A DNA stretch of 64,000 nt from Salinimicrobium sediminilitoris (lineage in GTDB: Bacteria; Bacteroidota; Bacteroidia; Flavobacteriales; Flavobacteriaceae): positions 1 through 64,000 of the forward strand of contig NZ_JAIVCC010000005.1 in the NCBI RefSeq assembly GCF_020866905.1, written 5' to 3'. Position 1 is the first letter of the stretch, and the number at the start of each line of letters is the position of its first letter. Positions 24,021 through 32,939 of this stretch are shown in pieces. The position numbers and the translations under genes are program-made. A model generated the notes under the pieces. The model saw only the letters and a program-made list of their open reading frames with translations. It did no database searches and had not been told where the DNA came from.

Positions 24021-25181
24021 TTACTTCGGAAGGCTTACAAGTACCGATACTGCATTGCCTCCAAAACCAACAGCGTTCACCATAATATTTTTTAATTCTG
24101 AAGGCTCTTTTTCTTCGGAAGCAAAGGGAACCGGAATGAATTTTTGATACTGCAACATCATAATTGCCAGTTCCAGACTAAGCACGCCTGAAGCGCCATA
24201 GGTGTGACCAAGTTTCCATTTATTGGTAGTCATCGCCGGAAGTTGCTCTCCAAAAATGGCTTTTATGGCATTAACTTCCGAAAGATCTCCTTTAATTGTA
24301 CCCGGAGCATGCATTACTATCGCATCCACTTGTCCCGGAGGCAGATTTCCCAAAGCCATTTGCATGGATTTCTGAAAAGCAGTACCATTTGCCGAAATAG
24401 AAACAGGATGCTTAAGCTTCTCCGTAGCATAACCTACACCCGAAATTACTGCAAGGGCATTTTCTTTCTCCCCCGCTTCCATTCCTATTGTAGCGGCTCC
24501 TTCCCCAAGCACCATTGAATTTTGCCCTTTTTGAAGGTTAAGTGCCTGACAGGGATAATCGAGGTCCTCCCTCGCATTTATTTTCATTGCCTGCACCTGC
24601 GCTATTGTGAACGGGGTTAGAGCAGCTTCACTGCCCCCGGCAAGAAATTTATCGGCCATCCCTGAGGACAGCCAGGCAACACCGTTTAACACAGCATGAA
24701 GCCCTGTGGAACAAGTAACCGAATGCGATATTTCGGGACCCGAACTCTGCAAGTCCTGGGCTACCCAGGATGAAATATTTCCCAGGGTGGTTGCAGGTGA
24801 CGCAAGAGTTTCTGCTTCACCTTCTTCCAGAAAATGTTGATGGTATTGTTCAAAAAGCCCGGTTGCCCCTCTGGAGCTGCCAATGTTTATTCCTATGTTT
24901 TCTCCTTTTTCCCATTCGGCCATTTTCACCGCCTGCCGTGAGGCCTGTATGGCATAAAGCACAGAATCATCAACATTTCTGTAGTTGGAATTTTCAGCAC
25001 GCAACTCTTCCATTTTTTCCTTCAAGGCATCAGGCAGGAACGCAGCAAAGGACGTCTGTCCATTGAAGTTGTGCTTCTTTAAAAAATGTTTTTTAGAAAG
25101 ATAATTTTCCCAAATCTCTTCAGGCTTTGATCCAAGTGCAGAAACAGAAGCCACAGAGGTAATGGAGACAGGAATTTTCAA
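24021..25181 (-). CDS. Beta-ketoacyl synthase in the biotin locus
   Basis: A 386-aa thiolase-fold condensing enzyme of KAS I/II type. The catalytic triad is intact: Cys157 (VTCSTG), His291 (VMHAPGT) and His326 (KLGHTYGASG). Housekeeping FabF has about 415 aa and HGTGT at the first His; this one is shorter and reads HAPGT, so it is a divergent paralogue. It lies between the SET-domain gene and bioB. A role in making the pimeloyl precursor is an attractive guess because no bioC or bioH is present in this locus, but it could equally serve another lipid. Confidence 0.85.
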   Translation of the reverse strand: MKIPVSITSVASVSALGSKPEEIWENYLSKKHFLKKHNFNGQTSFAAFLPDALKEKMEELRAENSNYRNVDDSVLYAIQASRQAVKMAEWEKGENIGINIGSSRGATGLFEQYHQHFLEEGEAETLASPATTLGNISSWVAQDLQSSGPEISHSVTCSTGLHAVLNGVAWLSSGMADKFLAGGSEAALTPFTIAQVQAMKINAREDLDYPCQALNLQKGQNSMVLGEGAATIGMEAGEKENALAVISGVGYATEKLKHPVSISANGTAFQKSMQMALGNLPPGQVDAIVMHAPGTIKGDLSEVNAIKAIFGEQLPAMTTNKWKLGHTYGASGVLSLELAIMMLQYQKFIPVPFASEEKEPSELKNIMVNAVGFGGNAVSVLVSLPK

Positions 25182-25195
25182 AGCAGAATTTTCGG

Positions 25196-25203
25196 CAAAA
25201 TTA
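25196..25203 (-). promoter_or_regulatory. Possible -7 box before the ketoacyl synthase
   Basis: Minus-strand TAATTTTG matches TAnnTTTG, 15 nt before the ATG at 25181. Weak evidence in AT-rich DNA. Confidence 0.25.
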
Positions 25204-25238
25204 AGGGGTAAAATCTACATTTTTGGAACCTCTGCCTT

Positions 25239-25826
25239 TTATTTTTCCTCGTAGTACAAATTTAGAATGGAATCCAGAGGTTCATTTTTTGCCAGACTTG
25301 ATTTGATCTTTTCAAGAACTGCAGAGGATACGAGTTTGATTAGCGGCTGCTCTACATGTTCAAAATTCTCAAAGGCTCCTTCCAGCTGCCGGTCCCACTT
25401 CTCGTGATATTTCAAAAGATCATCGGGATATACCGTATCGCGGCCGGTGCCTTCATCTACTGCCTTAAAAGGTTCGGATATATTGAGATAGCCATAATCA
25501 TCTGTCAGTTGCTCCCCCGGCTCAATATCCCGCACCGCTACCTCAAAGTCATATGCTGAAGACAGGCAGTTCGCATTAAAGCTATGATTGACATATTTTG
25601 CAAGATCCCAGCATAAAACAAGTTGCCCCTTATTATTCCGGAAACAATATTTTTCCACCTGCTCCTGCACATCGGGGTGCATTTTTTCCACCTCATTTTC
25701 TGTGAGCAATTGATCCAGATCATCCTGTACCCAGGTTATCGTACCACGGGGAATGAATTTTTTGGCCACCACCCCGTAGCCAACCACGTCGTTAATAAAA
25801 CGGACTTCTGTATCTGGATGCATCAT
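25239..25826 (-). CDS. SET-domain protein (putative lysine methyltransferase)
   Basis: A 195-aa protein. The first 112 residues have SET-domain hallmarks: GYG at 16-18, IPRGT at 25-29, NHS at 80-82 followed by NANC with Cys87, IEPGEQL at 101-107, and DYG at 110-112. These are the SAM-binding and pseudoknot motifs of protein-lysine methyltransferases, found mainly in eukaryotes and sporadically in bacteria. The last 80 residues are helical and not recognised. No signal peptide. It is divided from bioA by 200 nt, in which I see no clear promoter, and runs into the ketoacyl synthase with a 57-nt gap. Confidence 0.85.
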   Translation of the reverse strand: MMHPDTEVRFINDVVGYGVVAKKFIPRGTITWVQDDLDQLLTENEVEKMHPDVQEQVEKYCFRNNKGQLVLCWDLAKYVNHSFNANCLSSAYDFEVAVRDIEPGEQLTDDYGYLNISEPFKAVDEGTGRDTVYPDDLLKYHEKWDRQLEGAFENFEHVEQPLIKLVSSAVLEKIKSSLAKNEPLDSILNLYYEEK

Positions 25827-26027
25827 AAGATCATTTTTTGTATAAAATCCGTTTCAATGATAAAAGCACATTATAATCATGCATTTATATTTTCGGAGTT
25901 AAAATTCCGGTGTTGATGATTACAAAAGCCTGTAACACCCAATAGTGAAGCTTTTTAGAAATCCACAATCCAATCGCTATTCTAAAATACAAAAATTGAG
26001 ATGCAAAAATTGAAAAATTTTATAGTG

Positions 26028-27302
26028 CTAGAATTTTTCCAGGGCAGCCTCTATACTTTTATAGATCTTCTCCAATTGTTCATTGGTGGTGACGTATGGA
26101 CCTGCAATATAGATCGTACTTCCCAAAGGCCTTAAGAATATTCCCATTGTCATAAAATGCTCAAAAAGCCGGTTTCGCAGACTTCCATAACGTTCCATTT
26201 CCACATCCAGTTCAAACGCCAGAATTGTCCCTAGCTGCCTTGAATTCTTCACCTTAGGATTCTGCTTGATCTTATTTAAGAAAGACTGATGCGAAGCTAT
26301 CACTCTTCCAATATTCTCCTGCATTTCAGCCGAAGTGAGGAGCTCAATTCCTGCCAGTGCAGCTGTACATGCTAAAGGATTTGCAGTATAGGTGTGACCG
26401 TGAAAAAGCCCTTTGGAAAGCTCTTCAGAATAAAATGCATTATACACTTTTACAGTACAGGAAGTGACTGCCATTGGCAGGAGACCGGCGGTAAGGGCTT
26501 TGGACATGCAAATGATATCGGGCTTTGTCTCCAGATGATCTGAAGCAAAATGCTTCCCGGTTTTACCAAAGCCGGTCATCACCTCATCGGCAATTGTAAG
26601 GATGTTATTTTCTTTACAAACCTTCAGGATTTGATCTAAACCTTCAGGATCGACAAATTTCATTCCGGCGGCGCCCTGTATGAGAGGTTCATATATGAAG
26701 CCGGCTAAATTCTCTTCAGAAATGGCCTTTTTGAGAAGCTCAAGGACCTTGGCATTGTTATTCCCTGTTGGCACAGGCAAACGCAGTACTTTTAAAAAGT
26801 GATCTTCAAAAGCTCCATTGTAAACCGAAAGTCCCGAAACCGACATGGCTCCAAAAGTGTCCCCGTGAAAACCTTCTTCGAAAGCCAGCATTACCTTTCG
26901 GTCATTGCCAAGGTTGTGGTGGTACTGCAAAGCCATTTTGATGCCAACCTCGGTCGCAGTAGAACCGTTATCACTAAAAAACAGCTTCTCCTGGTTGTTG
27001 GGTAAAATGTTGATCAGAGCTTCAGAAAGAGCAATTGCAGGTTCGTGGGTAAATCCGCTAAAAACCACCTGGTCGAGCTGTAGCATTTGGGCTGCAACCT
27101 TTTTTGTGATCTCTTCATTGCAATGGCCATAAACTGCCGTGTACCAGCTTGAAATTCCATCTATATATTCCTTCCCGTTCTCATCATAGAGAATTGCTCC
27201 TTTTGCTTTGACAATCGCGAGCATATTCCCCGCGAGTTTGTGTTGTGTCAAAGGGTGCCAAAGGTGCTTTTTATCCCGCTGGGAGAGAGTTTCAGTCTTC
27301 AT
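26028..27302 (-). CDS. bioA: Adenosylmethionine-8-amino-7-oxononanoate aminotransferase
   Basis: PLP enzyme, 424 aa, that aminates KAPA to DAPA with SAM as donor. Landmarks are HLWHPLTQH near the start, GISSWYTAVYGH, FSDNGSTATEVGIKMALQY, the Asp region TIADEVMTGFGKTGKHFA and the PLP lysine in CMSKALTAGLLPMAVT. GHTYTANPLACTAALA is the late class-III signature. It overlaps the end of bioD by 11 nt. The 200 nt after it (25827-26027) hold a GGTGTT / AACACC inverted repeat but no terminator that I trust. Confidence 0.97.
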   Translation of the reverse strand: MKTETLSQRDKKHLWHPLTQHKLAGNMLAIVKAKGAILYDENGKEYIDGISSWYTAVYGHCNEEITKKVAAQMLQLDQVVFSGFTHEPAIALSEALINILPNNQEKLFFSDNGSTATEVGIKMALQYHHNLGNDRKVMLAFEEGFHGDTFGAMSVSGLSVYNGAFEDHFLKVLRLPVPTGNNNAKVLELLKKAISEENLAGFIYEPLIQGAAGMKFVDPEGLDQILKVCKENNILTIADEVMTGFGKTGKHFASDHLETKPDIICMSKALTAGLLPMAVTSCTVKVYNAFYSEELSKGLFHGHTYTANPLACTAALAGIELLTSAEMQENIGRVIASHQSFLNKIKQNPKVKNSRQLGTILAFELDVEMERYGSLRNRLFEHFMTMGIFLRPLGSTIYIAGPYVTTNEQLEKIYKSIEAALEKF

Positions 27303-27921
27303 TTTTCTTTAATTTGCTTCTGAATTTATCGGCATATTCCAAAACTACATTCCGGTCAAAATAAGGTTCAAGGTCAATTCGGCCTATCACAGGCAGCCCT
27401 GTCATTTTTTTAATGATCTCTTCTGAAGAAGGGTTTTCTTCTCCGCTAAAAATGATCCCGGCACAGGAAAGATTCCGGGATTTGAGGGCCTCAACTGTAA
27501 GTAAGGTGTGGTTAATACTACCCAAATAATGTTTTGAAACAATGATCACCTCATGATCGGGCTTGATAAGATCGGCAATTGTTTCCTTATCATTGATTGG
27601 CACCAAAAGGCCTCCCGCACCTTCAATTACCAGTGAATTTTTAGTCTTTGGCTGCTTTATTTTTTTAGCCGATACCTTTACTCCATCTATCTTTGCCGCA
27701 GCATGCGGACTCATAGGAGTATTAAGTTCAAAAGCATTTTCATGAAAAACGCTCTTTTTGTTGGTAATAAGCCTCTTCACCTTGTGAGTATCTGAGTTTT
27801 CAAGATCTCCTGCCTGGATTGGTTTCCAGTAATCGGCTTCAAGAGCTTCAGTTACTATTGCTGAAGCAATGGTTTTTCCAACTTCGGTTCCTATACCGGT
27901 AATAAAATATGTTTGTTTCAT
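27292..27921 (-). CDS. bioD: Dethiobiotin synthetase
   Basis: ATP-dependent closure of DAPA with CO2 to dethiobiotin. It is 209 aa. The P-loop GIGTEVGKT (residues 9-17), PIQAGDLENSDT, and the magnesium/substrate loop VIEGAGGLLVPI are present. It is on the short side of the family but complete. Its ATG overlaps the stop of the DUF2007 gene (4 nt), and its stop lies inside bioA, so bioF-DUF2007-bioD-bioA is a tightly packed operon. Confidence 0.97.
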   Translation of the reverse strand: MKQTYFITGIGTEVGKTIASAIVTEALEADYWKPIQAGDLENSDTHKVKRLITNKKSVFHENAFELNTPMSPHAAAKIDGVKVSAKKIKQPKTKNSLVIEGAGGLLVPINDKETIADLIKPDHEVIIVSKHYLGSINHTLLTVEALKSRNLSCAGIIFSGEENPSSEEIIKKMTGLPVIGRIDLEPYFDRNVVLEYADKFRSKLKKNED

Positions 27922-28331
27922 TTTAAGTTAAATTTGTTGTTGCAGGCCGCGCAATGGTATTCGCGTTTTATATGCATGGGCAGCACATATACTAAAAAAG
28001 AGATGCAAAAAAAGAAGAGGGATTTTAAACTTTTGACGCTGGTAAAAAGCTGCACCTTTTCGCCACCACACTTTGGACAGGTGATCTGCACCCCTTCATC
28101 ATCAACAGAATATTTACTGATGTCTTCCAGGACCTGCAGCGCCTTTTCTTCGTCCTCCTTTCTTACCCTAAGCTTGACTCCTCCAATGGCATTACTTACC
28201 AAAGGATCTGTGTCTATCGTGTGATTATCGGCCAGGAAAGTTTCAATCCCTTCGGCTTCAAGCCTGCCTTTAATTATTTGGGCTTCCGCCGAATACTGGA
28301 ACACGGCAATATTTGAAAAACTTCCTTTCAT
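27918..28331 (-). CDS. DUF2007 protein with split zinc ribbon and membrane helix
   Basis: A 137-aa protein. Residues 5-70 are a DUF2007 domain (IAVFQYSAEAQIIKGRLEAEGI, LRVRKEDEEKALQVL). Then come CPKC at 86-89, a hydrophobic segment at about 104-120, and CAAC at 129-132. The two cysteine pairs can form one zinc ribbon only if both lie on the same side, which the intervening helix makes awkward. It overlaps both bioF and bioD by 4 nt. A role in biotin synthesis is not known; the position suggests co-regulation. Confidence 0.8.
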   Translation of the reverse strand: MKGSFSNIAVFQYSAEAQIIKGRLEAEGIETFLADNHTIDTDPLVSNAIGGVKLRVRKEDEEKALQVLEDISKYSVDDEGVQITCPKCGGEKVQLFTSVKSLKSLFFFCISFLVYVLPMHIKREYHCAACNNKFNLK

Positions 28332-29467
28332 AACAATCTTTTTAAACCCTCGATTAAGCCATTTATTTCTACTTCAGAATTAAAGCTATGCAAACAAATC
28401 CGAAGCCGCTCAGCCCCTTTTAGTACAGTAGGCGAAAGTATTGGTCGCACATCAAATCCATTCTCTGCAAGTGTATTTGATGCCGCCTTCACCCGTTCAT
28501 TTCCGGGTAGAATACAGCAGTGAATAGCAGAATCACTCTCCAAAAAATGCTTCTGAAATCCCCTTTTTGACACCTGAGTTTTGAAGAAATCAATATTCTC
28601 CTGAAGTCTTTGAACCTGGGTTGCACCTTCTCCCTGAAGTTCCCCGTAAGCCGAAATAATGGTGGCCAGGGAATGCGGTGGCAGCGCAGTACTATAAATA
28701 AGGCTCCGGGCGAAATTCACCAGGTAATCTTTAAGATCCGCAGCTCCCAAAATGGCAGCACCATGGGCTCCCATTGCCTTACCAAAGGTTACCAGCCGGG
28801 CAAAAACCCTATCCTGCAGTCCTTCTTCAGCGATTATTCCCGCACCTTTTACTCCCACGGCATGGGCCTCATCCACGATTAAGAAACTTCCACTTTCTTC
28901 AGCAAGAGAAACCAGGGCATGAAGATCGGGAGAATCGCCGTCCATGGAAAAAATACTTTCGGTTACCAGAAATACCTCTCCTAAAAGGCCATTTTTGAGC
29001 CGGTTGATTTTCTTTTCAAGATCTTTAAGATCGTTATGCCTGAACTTGACAGCTTTAGCAGCACTCAACATGATTCCATCGCGGATAGAAGCATGTATGA
29101 GTTCATCATATAAAATAAGATCGCCCTTTCCCGGCACAGCCGAAAAAAATCCAAGATTGGCATCATACCCCGAATTGAAGATAAGGGCGGCTTCGGCTTT
29201 ATGAAAATTCTCTACTAATGCTTCGGCCGGGGAATAAAGGGCATGGTTCCCAGTAAGCAGGCGCGAACCCCCGGCTCCATTTTTTAAAATGAGATTTTCT
29301 TCAAGTATTTTATTTGCCTTCTTCCAAATGATATGGCTCCGGGAAAATCCCAAATAGTCGTTCGAGGAAAAGTCCAGGAGATCTTTAGAAAATTTTAATT
29401 CTCTAATGGACCCTTCGCCTTTTCTCCTCTCGAGGCTTTTGCCTATTTTTAATGGTAATTTCGACAT
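28328..29467 (-). CDS. bioF: 8-amino-7-oxononanoate synthase
   Basis: PLP enzyme of the alpha-oxoamine synthase family, 379 aa, joining pimeloyl-ACP/CoA to alanine. Clear segments are FSSNDYLGFS near residue 35, GAGGSRLLTGNHALY, LIFNSGYDANLGF, the aspartate in IVDEAHAVGVKG and the PLP lysine in LVTFGKAMGAHGAAI. It is first in the bioF-DUF2007-bioD-bioA run and stands back to back with the mgtC-like gene, only 23 nt apart, so the two promoters must overlap or lie in coding DNA. Confidence 0.96.
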   Translation of the reverse strand: MSKLPLKIGKSLERRKGEGSIRELKFSKDLLDFSSNDYLGFSRSHIIWKKANKILEENLILKNGAGGSRLLTGNHALYSPAEALVENFHKAEAALIFNSGYDANLGFFSAVPGKGDLILYDELIHASIRDGIMLSAAKAVKFRHNDLKDLEKKINRLKNGLLGEVFLVTESIFSMDGDSPDLHALVSLAEESGSFLIVDEAHAVGVKGAGIIAEEGLQDRVFARLVTFGKAMGAHGAAILGAADLKDYLVNFARSLIYSTALPPHSLATIISAYGELQGEGATQVQRLQENIDFFKTQVSKRGFQKHFLESDSAIHCCILPGNERVKAASNTLAENGFDVRPILSPTVLKGAERLRICLHSFNSEVEINGLIEGLKRLL

Positions 29468-29490
29468 TGAAAGCTAAATTAAGAATATAA

Positions 29491-29940
29491 ATGGAGCTAC
29501 TGGAATTCGGTTATAGAATTGGTGCGGCATTATTGGCCGGTCTTCTTATTGGAATTGAACGGGAAATACATAACAAGAATGCAGGATTAAAGACTAATGC
29601 CCTGGTTTCTCTTGGTGCTGCCGTTTTTGTACTCACCTCACTTTCTTTTGCAGGAGATGATTATGTGGATACAACAAGGGTGATTGGCCAGGTTGTAACC
29701 GGCATAGGTTTTCTTGGCGCAGGGGTTATTCTTCATAAAGGAAATGTGGTACGGGGATTAACTACAGCTGCTACTGTTTGGTGTAGTGCCGGTGCTGGTT
29801 GTTTAGCCGCTATTGGACAATATTCAGAATTACTTTTGCTTGTAGGCGTAATTGTTTTTGTGAATGTGGTTTTTAATCCTGTGGACAGGTTTATTGCACG
29901 GCTGTTTGGGCACAGGGATGATGAGAAGATCGACGATTAA
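29491..29940 (+). CDS. MgtC/SapB-family membrane protein
   Basis: A 149-aa membrane protein with four predicted helices, of the MgtC/SapB N-terminal domain. Signature phrases are GAALLAGLLIGIEREIHNKNAGLKTN, LVSLGAAVFVLTS, VIGQVVTGIGFLGAGVILHKGN and VRGLTTAATVWCSAGAGCLAA. It lacks the cytosolic C-terminal domain of Salmonella MgtC. Family members affect magnesium starvation responses and F-ATPase activity; the role here is unassigned. Its stop overlaps the convergent mnhG stop by 4 nt. Confidence 0.92.
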   Translation: MELLEFGYRIGAALLAGLLIGIEREIHNKNAGLKTNALVSLGAAVFVLTSLSFAGDDYVDTTRVIGQVVTGIGFLGAGVILHKGNVVRGLTTAATVWCSAGAGCLAAIGQYSELLLLVGVIVFVNVVFNPVDRFIARLFGHRDDEKIDD

Positions 29941-30323
29941 TGGGTCTCCTTATCATGATCCATATTACGGGGAAGACTAATGTTTTTACCCGTTTTTCTA
30001 TATTTCCCCTCCAGGTCATCCATGACAGATTTCTTCCAAAGCTTGTTTCCTTTAATATATGAAGCCTTTCCAATAAGATGTGCACCTACGGGGGCCGTCA
30101 ATAAAATGAAGATTATAACGGCTAAAACACGTGTTGTGGTGGAAAGATCATTAAAATAAATAGCCGAGGCTACAAGGATAAGACCAATTCCCAGCGTCGC
30201 AGCTTTGGTAGTAACCCCCATGCGAAGGTATGTATCTGGCATACGCATAATACCAACTCCCGCGAGCAATACGAAAAGAGTTCCTAAAGTTGCAATTATT
30301 CCTATGATTGTATCTACTATCAT
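29937..30323 (-). CDS. mnhG: Mrp Na+/H+ antiporter subunit G
   Basis: A 128-aa membrane protein with three helices (about 5-25, 40-60, 68-88) and a charged cytosolic tail. MnhG/MrpG signature: GVGIMRMPDTYLRMGVTTKAATLG and LLTAPVGAHLIGKASY. It is the last gene of the seven-gene Mrp operon, overlapping mnhF by 4 nt. The complex exports sodium in exchange for protons. Confidence 0.95.
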   Translation of the reverse strand: MIVDTIIGIIATLGTLFVLLAGVGIMRMPDTYLRMGVTTKAATLGIGLILVASAIYFNDLSTTTRVLAVIIFILLTAPVGAHLIGKASYIKGNKLWKKSVMDDLEGKYRKTGKNISLPRNMDHDKETH

Positions 30324-30598
30324 TCGTCCCTGTTTTTTCGCTTCTGAATATAAAATGAATACGCCACAGTTGCCAAAAACCCAATAAGAGCCAGGATCAA
30401 AGCAATATCCAAAAAGGTGGGTTGGTGAGAAAGTATGCTATAAACGGCAATAAATCCTATTCCAATGGTTACCAGAAGATCTACCGCTACTACCCTGTCG
30501 GAAATCGTAGGCCCCTGAAAGAACCTGTAGAACACCAGCAGGATCGCAAGTGATAATGCCGGAAGAATAACAAAGTACAGGTAATTATCTAAGGTCAT
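30320..30598 (-). CDS. mnhF: Mrp Na+/H+ antiporter subunit F
   Basis: A 92-aa membrane protein with three helices. The MrpF signature FFQGPTISDRVVAVDLLVTIGIGFIA is followed by FLDIALILALIGFLATVAYSFY. It overlaps mnhE and mnhG by 4 nt each, so all three are translated in sequence. Confidence 0.95.
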   Translation of the reverse strand: MTLDNYLYFVILPALSLAILLVFYRFFQGPTISDRVVAVDLLVTIGIGFIAVYSILSHQPTFLDIALILALIGFLATVAYSFYIQKRKNRDE

Positions 30599-31071
30599 GA
30601 TGAGATCTCTATAATGCGTTTTTCAAATCCGTTCTTGATGTCCCGAATGAAATCTTCCCTGTTCGTAATATACATGGAGTGCACGTAAAGAACTTTTTTA
30701 TCTTCGGAAACATCCAGGCTTAGGGTCCCGGGGGTAAGGGTGATCATATTTGCCAAAAGAGTGATCTGTCCATCGGACCTTACATCGAGGGGTACTCCTA
30801 CAATTCCCGGCGTCATATGTAATTTTGGAGTCCCCACTTCCCAGGCTACCTGTACGTTCGCTTTTATGAGCTGGTACAGAAAATAGAAAAAGAAACTAAT
30901 AAGTCTTGGTACGAGCCTAAAATACCTGGCGCGGCCGCCACCCCGTGTAATCACAAAAAGCACAAAATAACTCAGGAAAAAACCAAAGAAAATATTGGCA
31001 AAAGTGAAGCCCCCGGTAAGAGCCACCCAAATAAATGTTAGAAGTAAGTTTGCCAAAAACCGGTTTTTCAT
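30595..31071 (-). CDS. mnhE: Mrp Na+/H+ antiporter subunit E
   Basis: A 158-aa protein. An N-terminal pair of helices (about 5-45) precedes the domain with KANVQVAWEVGTPKLHMTPGIVGVPLDVRSDGQITLLANMITLTPGTLSLDV, which is the MrpE core. It lies 6 nt after mnhD and overlaps mnhF. Confidence 0.95.
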   Translation of the reverse strand: MKNRFLANLLLTFIWVALTGGFTFANIFFGFFLSYFVLFVITRGGGRARYFRLVPRLISFFFYFLYQLIKANVQVAWEVGTPKLHMTPGIVGVPLDVRSDGQITLLANMITLTPGTLSLDVSEDKKVLYVHSMYITNREDFIRDIKNGFEKRIIEISS

Positions 31072-31077
31072 TTTCTT

Positions 31078-32586
31078 TTATTTTCTTAAAACAGTATTTA
31101 TATATTCCTGGTTATCCATAAGTTCAAATGCTATCCTTTCAGCTAAATTCTGAATATTTCCTGCACCAAATCCAAGGTACAGAGTCACCAAAGTCAGGAA
31201 GATTATAGGAGCCAGCATTTGAGTTCGTTTCACTCTGCTTAATTTATTAAAGTACGGAAAATTTCTCACTTCAGGTAACTTCTCACCGGTCTTCCAGAAC
31301 ACCTCTCCCCACAATTTCACTATTACAACAAGTGTAATAAAACTCGCGAACAGAATAGCGGCGATAACAGTAAAATTCTCTGTATTCCAACCTTCAGAAA
31401 TAAGAGAGAGTTTAGGCCAAAAGCCAGACAAAGGAGGCACACCCACCAATGAGAAAAGGGGCACCGCAAACAACAGGCTCAGCTTTGGATATTCTGCATA
31501 AAGATCCCCCAGCTTTTTAATATTGTGATTTGCCTTAATTTTATAGATCACCCCACTTACCATGAACAGGTTTGTCTTTACCATGATGTCGTGGATAAGG
31601 TAAAATATAGCTCCTGTTATGGCTACTTCGGTCATCATTCCAAGACCCGCAATCATGTATCCTATATGGCATATTACGAGGTATGAAAATATTTTACGAA
31701 TGTTGTTCTGCACGATCGCACCCACGGCGCCGCTAAACAGCGTTAGAACCGCAACAGCAAGAAGAACATTCTCAAGGAATGGATCTACTTCAAAGATGAG
31801 GGTAAATACCCTGATCAAGGCATACACCCCTACTTTGGTTAAAAGCCCCCCAAAAATAGCTGAAACAGCCGAAGGTGGCGTATGATATGATGCCGGCAGC
31901 CAGAAATAAAGCGGAAACAGCGCAGATTTAATTCCAAAGCCAACCAGGAAAAGCAGGGCATTCACCTGTACAAGCGTACGATTTTCTACCGCAGCCACTT
32001 TGGAGGCAAGATCGGCCATGTTAAGGCTTCCGGTAAGTCCATACAAAACAGCGATAGCAGTAAGGAAAATAATTGACGCAAGGATATTAAGGGTGAAATA
32101 TTTTACCGCTCCTTCCAGCTGTGCTTTTTCTCCTCCTATGGTGAGCAGCACGAAGGAAGTAATGATGATAATTTCAAACCACACATAAAGGTTGAAAATA
32201 TCCCCGGTGAGAAAGGCACCGTTAAGCCCAAGTAACAAAAAGTGATAAATGGGGAAAAACCCAAATTTGAGGCGGGCGGAGATGACAGAGCCTGCCGAGA
32301 AGCTGGAAACAGCCAGGCCGGCAATAGCTGTCAATAAAACCAGGGTCGCTGCGAAGGTGTCGGCTACAAAAGTGATTCCAAAAGGTGCCTCCCAGTTTCC
32401 CGACTGTATGGATTGGGTTCCATTCTGCCACACCAGGACAAAAAGCCATACAGCCATACCCAGGTTAACAACACTCCCTATTATACTTATAACTCTCTGC
32501 CACTTAATCCTGCTCCAAAAGAACATCAGGACGATCGCCAGGAGCATTTGAATAACAAGGGGATATATAACTAACTGTTCGATCAT
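31078..32586 (-). CDS. mnhD: Mrp Na+/H+ antiporter subunit D
   Basis: A 502-aa membrane protein homologous to the proton-pumping subunits of NADH dehydrogenase (NuoM/NuoN). About 14 helices. The conserved helix-5 glutamate is expected in [16 protein letters not shown], and a lysine in [42 protein letters not shown]. It overlaps mnhC by 4 nt. Confidence 0.97.
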   Translation of the reverse strand: MIEQLVIYPLVIQMLLAIVLMFFWSRIKWQRVISIIGSVVNLGMAVWLFVLVWQNGTQSIQSGNWEAPFGITFVADTFAATLVLLTAIAGLAVSSFSAGSVISARLKFGFFPIYHFLLLGLNGAFLTGDIFNLYVWFEIIIITSFVLLTIGGEKAQLEGAVKYFTLNILASIIFLTAIAVLYGLTGSLNMADLASKVAAVENRTLVQVNALLFLVGFGIKSALFPLYFWLPASYHTPPSAVSAIFGGLLTKVGVYALIRVFTLIFEVDPFLENVLLAVAVLTLFSGAVGAIVQNNIRKIFSYLVICHIGYMIAGLGMMTEVAITGAIFYLIHDIMVKTNLFMVSGVIYKIKANHNIKKLGDLYAEYPKLSLLFAVPLFSLVGVPPLSGFWPKLSLISEGWNTENFTVIAAILFASFITLVVIVKLWGEVFWKTGEKLPEVRNFPYFNKLSRVKRTQMLAPIIFLTLVTLYLGFGAGNIQNLAERIAFELMDNQEYINTVLRK

Positions 32587-32936
32587 GAGTATTCGTCTGT
32601 TGCATTCATTTCATCAAGATCATCTGTCTTTACCACTTTGTGCGCCCTTTTCACAAGAACTATGGCGAAAGACTGCAAACCGAAACTAATTACAATGGCT
32701 GTAAGAATAAGGGCCTGCGGAAGCGGATCTGAGTACGCTTCAAGAAACACTTTTGAATCTTCCGGAATTATTGGTGGTGCACCCTTGGCAATGCGCCCCA
32801 GCAGGAAAATAAGCAGGTTGGCTCCATTCCCCAGAAGGATAATCCCAATGATGAGCTTCACCAGACTACGCCTAAGGATCATATAAATGCCCGCAGCGTA
32901 AAGAGTGCCAATCATGATCGCTAAAAGTATTTCCAT
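32583..32936 (-). CDS. mnhC: Mrp Na+/H+ antiporter subunit C
   Basis: A 117-aa NuoK-like subunit with three helices. [36 protein letters not shown] and [24 protein letters not shown] are the family signature. The tail after residue 98 is charged and cytosolic. Confidence 0.96.
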   Translation of the reverse strand: MEILLAIMIGTLYAAGIYMILRRSLVKLIIGIILLGNGANLLIFLLGRIAKGAPPIIPEDSKVFLEAYSDPLPQALILTAIVISFGLQSFAIVLVKRAHKVVKTDDLDEMNATDEYS

Positions 32937-32939
32937 AGT

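Noticed and set aside
29468-29490. BirA-type operator at the bioF start
   Set aside because: The divergent gap is 23 nt and contains no palindrome; none of the TTGTAAAC-type half-sites occur near bioF or bioB.
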